DNA of 9,973 nucleotides from contig DGIT01000138.1 of the NCBI GenBank assembly GCA_002386465.1, forward strand, positions 18,634-28,606, written 5' to 3'. This stretch comes from Burkholderiales bacterium UBA4615 (GTDB lineage Bacteria > Pseudomonadota > Gammaproteobacteria > Burkholderiales > Burkholderiaceae_E). Both the position numbers and the translations under genes were made by a program. Shown here in pieces: positions 7,229 through 9,973 of this stretch (within the stretch, counting starts at the first letter, position 1; each line of letters begins with the position of its first letter). Under the pieces are notes generated by a model. That model was not told the origin of the DNA, did not search any database, and saw nothing but the letters and a program-made list of their open reading frames with translations.

Positions 7229-7981
7229 ATGCGACTCCGCGTTCCTCTGGCTCCGCTGGCCTCGGTGCTGCTGTTTGCCGGACTGTGTGCCATCTGTGCG
7301 GCCTGGGCGCTGGCGCTGCTCGCGCCCCGCTCGCCGGTCACGCCTGCGGGAACCATCGCGCAAAGCGGCGCGCCGATCGATTTGCGTCAGGCGTCCGGGC
7401 TCTTTGGCGCATCGCCCGTTCAGGAAGTCAGCGCTGAAGCGGCGGGCCCCTCCGATGTCCAGGTCGTTGGGGTGTTGGCAGCGGGACCACGCGGCGTGGC
7501 ACTGCTGGCCGTCAATGGTCGCCCCGCCAAACCCTTTGCCGTAGGCGAATCAGTCGATGCCGTCACGACCGTGGCAGCCGTGTCTGCGGACGCTGTCACC
7601 CTGGATCGGCGTGGCCAGCGCGTGAACGCACCGGCGCCGAAGCGCCCCAATCTGGCCATCCTCACCAGCGGGCCAGCGTCGGGTTCGGCTGCGACGGGCA
7701 CGGCACCTCAGGCGGCCCCCAATACAGTCCCCGGCAACCTTCCAGCGCCTGGCGTCGCCGCGCCGGGCTTGCCCCCAACCGGCAATCTGGTCCCGGGCAT
7801 GCCCGGCGCCGGCCTCGCTTCCGGTGGCGGACGCCCTGCAGGCGCACCGCCCGCGCCTCCACCCCCTCCGGCTCCCGCTCTGGCCCCCACCGACCCGCCT
7901 CTGCCGCAACAGGAACCGATGCCCGCTGGCGCGGGAATCATGCCGGGCGCCGGTCTGCCTGGCGTCACCATCAGGCCGTAG
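7229..7981 (+). CDS. gspC: GspC, type II secretion system inner-membrane/secretin connector, PDZ-less form
   Basis: T2SS inner-membrane protein (250 residues) that contacts the N0 domain of the GspD secretin. A short cytoplasmic tail precedes one membrane segment (about 8-31, PLASVLLFAGLCAICAAW). A linker follows, with DLRQASGLFG at about 51-60, then the homology-region domain (about 75-132: SDVQVVGVLAAGPRGVALLAVNGRPAKPFAVGESV). From about 133 to the end the protein is almost entirely Pro, Gly and Ala, with a poly-Pro run at about 207-214. It has neither the PDZ domain nor the coiled coil known from larger GspC proteins. The ATG at 7229 puts the membrane segment near the N-terminus. A TTG at 7181 would add 16 residues but is less likely. 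It is divergent from gspG, as in several betaproteobacterial clusters. Confidence 0.85.
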   Translation: MRLRVPLAPLASVLLFAGLCAICAAWALALLAPRSPVTPAGTIAQSGAPIDLRQASGLFGASPVQEVSAEAAGPSDVQVVGVLAAGPRGVALLAVNGRPAKPFAVGESVDAVTTVAAVSADAVTLDRRGQRVNAPAPKRPNLAILTSGPASGSAATGTAPQAAPNTVPGNLPAPGVAAPGLPPTGNLVPGMPGAGLASGGGRPAGAPPAPPPPPAPALAPTDPPLPQQEPMPAGAGIMPGAGLPGVTIRP

Positions 7982-8024
7982 TGCCCGGGCAGTCCGCCTG
8001 AGCGGACGTTCCTAAGCGGAGCGG
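7982..8024. promoter_or_regulatory. Tandem palindromes and direct repeat upstream of the TetR gene: possible operator
   Basis: Directly after the gspC stop is the perfect 10-base palindrome TGCCCGGGCA (7982-7991). It is followed without a gap by the inverted repeat GTCCGC-CTGA-GCGGAC (7992-8007). CCTGAGCGGA (7997-8006) recurs as CCTAAGCGGA (8011-8020), 9 of 10 bases alike and 14 bases apart. The last copy ends 4 bases before a TACAAT box. This placement fits an operator for the TetR protein encoded 46 bases downstream, but that is inference. The hairpin could also act as a weak terminator for gspC, although no T-run follows it. Confidence 0.35.
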
Positions 8025-8030
8025 TACAAT
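8025..8030 (+). promoter_or_regulatory. Candidate -10 box (TACAAT) for the tetR-thyA-folA cluster
   Basis: TACAAT matches the sigma-70 -10 consensus at 5 of 6 bases and lies 40 bases before the TetR start codon. The stretch 16-18 bp upstream falls inside the repeat GCGGACG and does not resemble TTGACA. If real, the promoter is therefore weak or activator/repressor dependent. The next upstream gene, gspC, ends 43 bases before it. Confidence 0.4.
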
Positions 8031-8069
8031 GCGCATCCGGCCGTCCCGGTCGGTTCACCGCCCCGCCCA

Positions 8070-8681
8070 GTGCCTGAATCCCCTCCTCGCAAGCGTTTGC
8101 GCCAGTCTCAATTTGAGCAGCGTGAAGCCGCCATCCTTGATGCCACCAACCGGCTGCTCGCCGGTCGTGGTTACGACGCCATGTCGATGGACGACATTGC
8201 GGCTGAGGTCGGCATCGCTAAAGGCAGCCTCTACAAGCACTTTGAATCCAAGGAAGCTCTGGCCGCTGCGGTCATGGTCCGACTGCTGACCCAGACCGAA
8301 GCTGCATTGAGCGGATTGCCGCAGCAGACCTCGGCCATCGACCAGCTCAAAGCCTTGTTGCGGTGGACGCTGCACCAGCGGCTGGCGGGTGGTGTGCCAC
8401 ACCTGCCCTCGACCAGTCCGGCACTGCAGCAGGCGCTCTTTGCAAGCCGTTCTTACATGGACCAACTCACTCGCCTGTCCGATCAGATCGGTGCAGTGAT
8501 CCTGCAGGCCCGCGCCCACGGCAGTTTGCATGCCCACCTGCGCGATGAATTTGTCCTCTACACCCTCTACGCCCGAACCTGCGACCCGACCCTTGATTTT
8601 CTGAAGGCCGGTGGCTCAATGGACGACGAAGCCATCGTCGAGCAGATCGTTGCAGGCTGCTTTCATGGGCTTGCTGCCTGA
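8070..8681 (+). CDS. TetR/AcrR-family transcriptional regulator
   Basis: DNA-binding repressor-type protein of 203 residues, the usual TetR length. The N-terminal TetR domain spans about 17-65. It starts with helix 1 (REAAILDATNRLLAGRGYDA) and continues with the helix-turn-helix MSMDDIAAEVGIAKGSLYKH (38-57) and FESKEALAAAVM. The C-terminal ligand/dimer domain (about 75-203) has no ligand-specific motif I recognise, so the inducer is unknown. A taa at 8013 closes the frame upstream and no ATG lies between it and codon 38. The GTG at 8070 is therefore the likely start; TTG at 8097 is the alternative. Neither has a clear ribosome site. It ends 19 nt before thyA on the same strand, so it may regulate itself and the downstream nucleotide genes, or may act elsewhere. 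Confidence 0.9.
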   Translation: MPESPPRKRLRQSQFEQREAAILDATNRLLAGRGYDAMSMDDIAAEVGIAKGSLYKHFESKEALAAAVMVRLLTQTEAALSGLPQQTSAIDQLKALLRWTLHQRLAGGVPHLPSTSPALQQALFASRSYMDQLTRLSDQIGAVILQARAHGSLHAHLRDEFVLYTLYARTCDPTLDFLKAGGSMDDEAIVEQIVAGCFHGLAA

Positions 8682-8687
8682 ATTTCC

Positions 8688-8693
8688 AGGAGA
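8688..8693 (+). promoter_or_regulatory. Ribosome binding site of thyA
   Basis: AGGAGA lies 7 bases before the ATG at 8701, the strongest ribosome site in the window. It settles the thyA start. The frame is open back to a GTG at 8611, which would add 30 residues that overlap the TetR gene and have no counterpart in the family. Confidence 0.85.
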
Positions 8694-8700
8694 CCTTCTC

Positions 8701-9495
8701 ATGCGCCCATACCTGGACCTGATGCGTCATGTGCTGGAACACGGCACCCCTAAGTCCGACCGCACCGGCACCGGCACCCGATCAGTCTTTGGCTGGCAGA
8801 TGCGCTTCAATCTGGCCGATGGCTTTCCGATGGTCACGACCAAAAAGCTGCACCTGAAGTCCATCGTCCACGAATTGCTGTGGTTCCTGAGCGGATCGAC
8901 CAACGTGGCCTATCTGCGTGAACATGGCGTGACCATCTGGGACGAGTGGGCCGACGCGCAGGGCGAACTTGGCCCGGTTTACGGTCATCAGTGGCGGTCG
9001 TGGCCCAACCCCGAGGGCGGTCACATCGACCAGATCACCGATCTGATGAAGCGACTGAAAGCCGACCCCGATTCGCGCCGGCTCATCGTGTCGGCCTGGA
9101 ATCCGGCCGACCTGCCCAAGATGGCGCTATCGCCCTGCCACGCGCTCTTTCAGTTCTATGTGGCCGACGGACGCCTGTCCTGTCAGCTCTATCAGCGCAG
9201 CGCAGACATTTTTTTGGGTGTGCCGTTCAATATCGCTTCGTATGCCCTGCTGACCGAAATGGTCGCCCAGCAGTGCGACCTGAAGGCCGGCGACTTCATC
9301 TGGACCGGCGGCGATTGCCATCTCTACAACAACCACCTGGACCAGGCCCGCGAGCAGCTTGCGCGTGAACCCTACCCCCTGCCGCGCCTGGAGTTGCGCC
9401 GCAAGCCGGCCTCGATCTTCGACTATCGCTTCGAGGACATCGCCATCACGGGCTACCAGTCCCACCCGCATATCAAGGCCCCGGTCGCCGTCTGA
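8701..9495 (+). CDS. thyA: Thymidylate synthase (EC 2.1.1.45)
   Basis: Cytoplasmic enzyme that methylates dUMP to dTMP using 5,10-methylenetetrahydrofolate, which ends as dihydrofolate. The 264 residues equal the E. coli ThyA length and numbering matches exactly. The catalytic nucleophile is Cys146 in LSPCHALFQFYV. Phosphate and dUMP ligands are Arg21, Arg166, Ser167, Asp169, Asn177, His207 and Tyr209 (QRSADIFLGVPFN and GGDCHLYNNH). Glu58 is in HELLWFLSGSTN. The protein is full length with no missing key residue. Its stop overlaps the folA start by one base (TGATG), which suggests coupled translation of two enzymes of the same folate cycle. It follows the TetR gene by 19 nt. Canonical and certain. 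Confidence 0.99.
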   Translation: MRPYLDLMRHVLEHGTPKSDRTGTGTRSVFGWQMRFNLADGFPMVTTKKLHLKSIVHELLWFLSGSTNVAYLREHGVTIWDEWADAQGELGPVYGHQWRSWPNPEGGHIDQITDLMKRLKADPDSRRLIVSAWNPADLPKMALSPCHALFQFYVADGRLSCQLYQRSADIFLGVPFNIASYALLTEMVAQQCDLKAGDFIWTGGDCHLYNNHLDQAREQLAREPYPLPRLELRRKPASIFDYRFEDIAITGYQSHPHIKAPVAV

Positions 9496-9973
9496 TGGCA
9501 GCGCCCCGCATCACTCTGATCGTGGCGCGTGATCGGCATGGCGGCATCGGTCGCGGCAATGCGCTGCCCTGGCATCTTCCCGAAGACCTGCAGCATTTCA
9601 AGGCGACCACGCTCGGCCATCCCATCCTCATGGGGCGCCTCACCTTCGAATCGATTGGCAAGCCCTTGCCCGGGCGACGTAATCTGGTGGTCACCCGCAA
9701 TCTGCAATGGGCCCATGCGGGCTGCGAGCGGGTCGATTCACTCGACGTTGCGCGCGCCCTGTGCAAGGACGCCCCGGAGCTCTTCGTCATCGGTGGCGCG
9801 CAACTCTATGCCAGTGCGCTGCCCCAGGCCGACCGGCTTCTGATCACCGAGGTCGATACCGACGGGCAGGCGGATGTGTTCTTTCCACAGCCCGATCCGG
9901 CCCTCTGGGAGCGCATCACCCTGGAGCCAGCGGTCAGCCGCACCGGACTGCCCTATGCGATCGGCACCTGGTC
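9495..9973 (+). CDS. folA: Dihydrofolate reductase (EC 1.5.1.3), partial at right edge
   Basis: NADPH-dependent reduction of dihydrofolate to tetrahydrofolate, which regenerates the cofactor consumed by ThyA; cytoplasmic. The 159 visible codons cover nearly the whole usual length and only the last residues are cut off. Visible features are LIVARDRHGGIGRGNALPWH with Trp26, then LPEDLQHFK with the catalytic acid Asp31 (E. coli Asp27). MGRLTFESIGKPLPGRRN is the NADPH-binding stretch, FVIGGAQLY the second nucleotide loop, and LLITEVD carries Thr118 (E. coli Thr113). Leu32 and Phe35 correspond to E. coli Leu28 and Phe31, so no obvious trimethoprim-resistance change is seen. Leu49 replaces the usual polar or basic residue after GR. 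The ATG overlaps the thyA stop by one base. Confidence 0.97.
   Translation, partial: MAAPRITLIVARDRHGGIGRGNALPWHLPEDLQHFKATTLGHPILMGRLTFESIGKPLPGRRNLVVTRNLQWAHAGCERVDSLDVARALCKDAPELFVIGGAQLYASALPQADRLLITEVDTDGQADVFFPQPDPALWERITLEPAVSRTGLPYAIGTW

Noticed and set aside
7982..8010. Rho-independent terminator for gspC
   Set aside because: The hairpins are short (5-6 bp stems) and no T-run follows, so a terminator call is not supported; kept only as a possible operator.
8611..8700. Upstream GTG extension of thyA by 30 codons
   Set aside because: The extension overlaps the TetR gene, has no family counterpart, and the ATG at 8701 has an excellent ribosome site and gives the canonical 264-residue enzyme.
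1..9973. Mobile elements, CRISPR arrays, RNA genes or a novel defence system
   Set aside because: Every long stretch is explained by T2SS, regulator or folate/nucleotide genes. No transposase, integrase, regularly spaced repeat or tRNA-like fold was seen.

Overview
This GC-rich window reads as bacterial chromosome, most likely from a betaproteobacterium of the Burkholderiales type. That placement is an inference from the GC-rich codon use, the short PDZ-less GspC encoded divergently from a gspG-to-N run, and the thyA-folA pair. No rRNA or other taxonomic marker is present, so it is tentative. The window is densely coding, with no gene-free stretch longer than about 90 bases.

Left and middle (1-7144, minus strand): a type II secretion system (T2SS) operon read right to left as gspG, gspH, gspI, gspJ, gspK, gspL, gspM, gspN and gspD. 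Genes touch, overlap or are separated by at most about 35 nt. gspG is the major pseudopilin. H, I, J and K are minor pseudopilins, with K-I-J expected to form the pilus tip. L and M are inner-membrane platform proteins, N is the accessory GspN, and D is the outer-membrane secretin. gspD runs off the left edge: the signal peptide and N0, N1, N2 and start of N3 are present, but the channel domain is not. gspE (ATPase) and gspF (platform protein) are not in the window and would be expected further left.

Centre-right (7145-7981): an AT-richer divergent intergenic region separates gspG from gspC, which is on the plus strand. GspC links the platform to the secretin. Here it has the membrane segment and homology region, but a Pro/Gly/Ala-rich tail in place of a PDZ domain.

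Right (7982-9973, plus strand): a short intergenic region with two abutting palindromes, a 10-bp near-perfect direct repeat and a TACAAT -10-like box precedes a tightly spaced cluster: a TetR-family regulator, thyA (thymidylate synthase) and folA (dihydrofolate reductase, cut by the right edge). ThyA converts dUMP to dTMP and produces dihydrofolate, which FolA recycles to tetrahydrofolate. The TetR gene lies 19 nt upstream of thyA, so it may be co-transcribed and may regulate itself and the cluster.

I found no mobile element, CRISPR array, RNA gene or wholly new system. The observations most worth checking are the putative TetR operator/promoter, the low-complexity inserts in GspC, GspD and GspJ, the unusually long prepilin leaders of GspH and GspJ, and a leucine in the NADPH-binding stretch of the dihydrofolate reductase.
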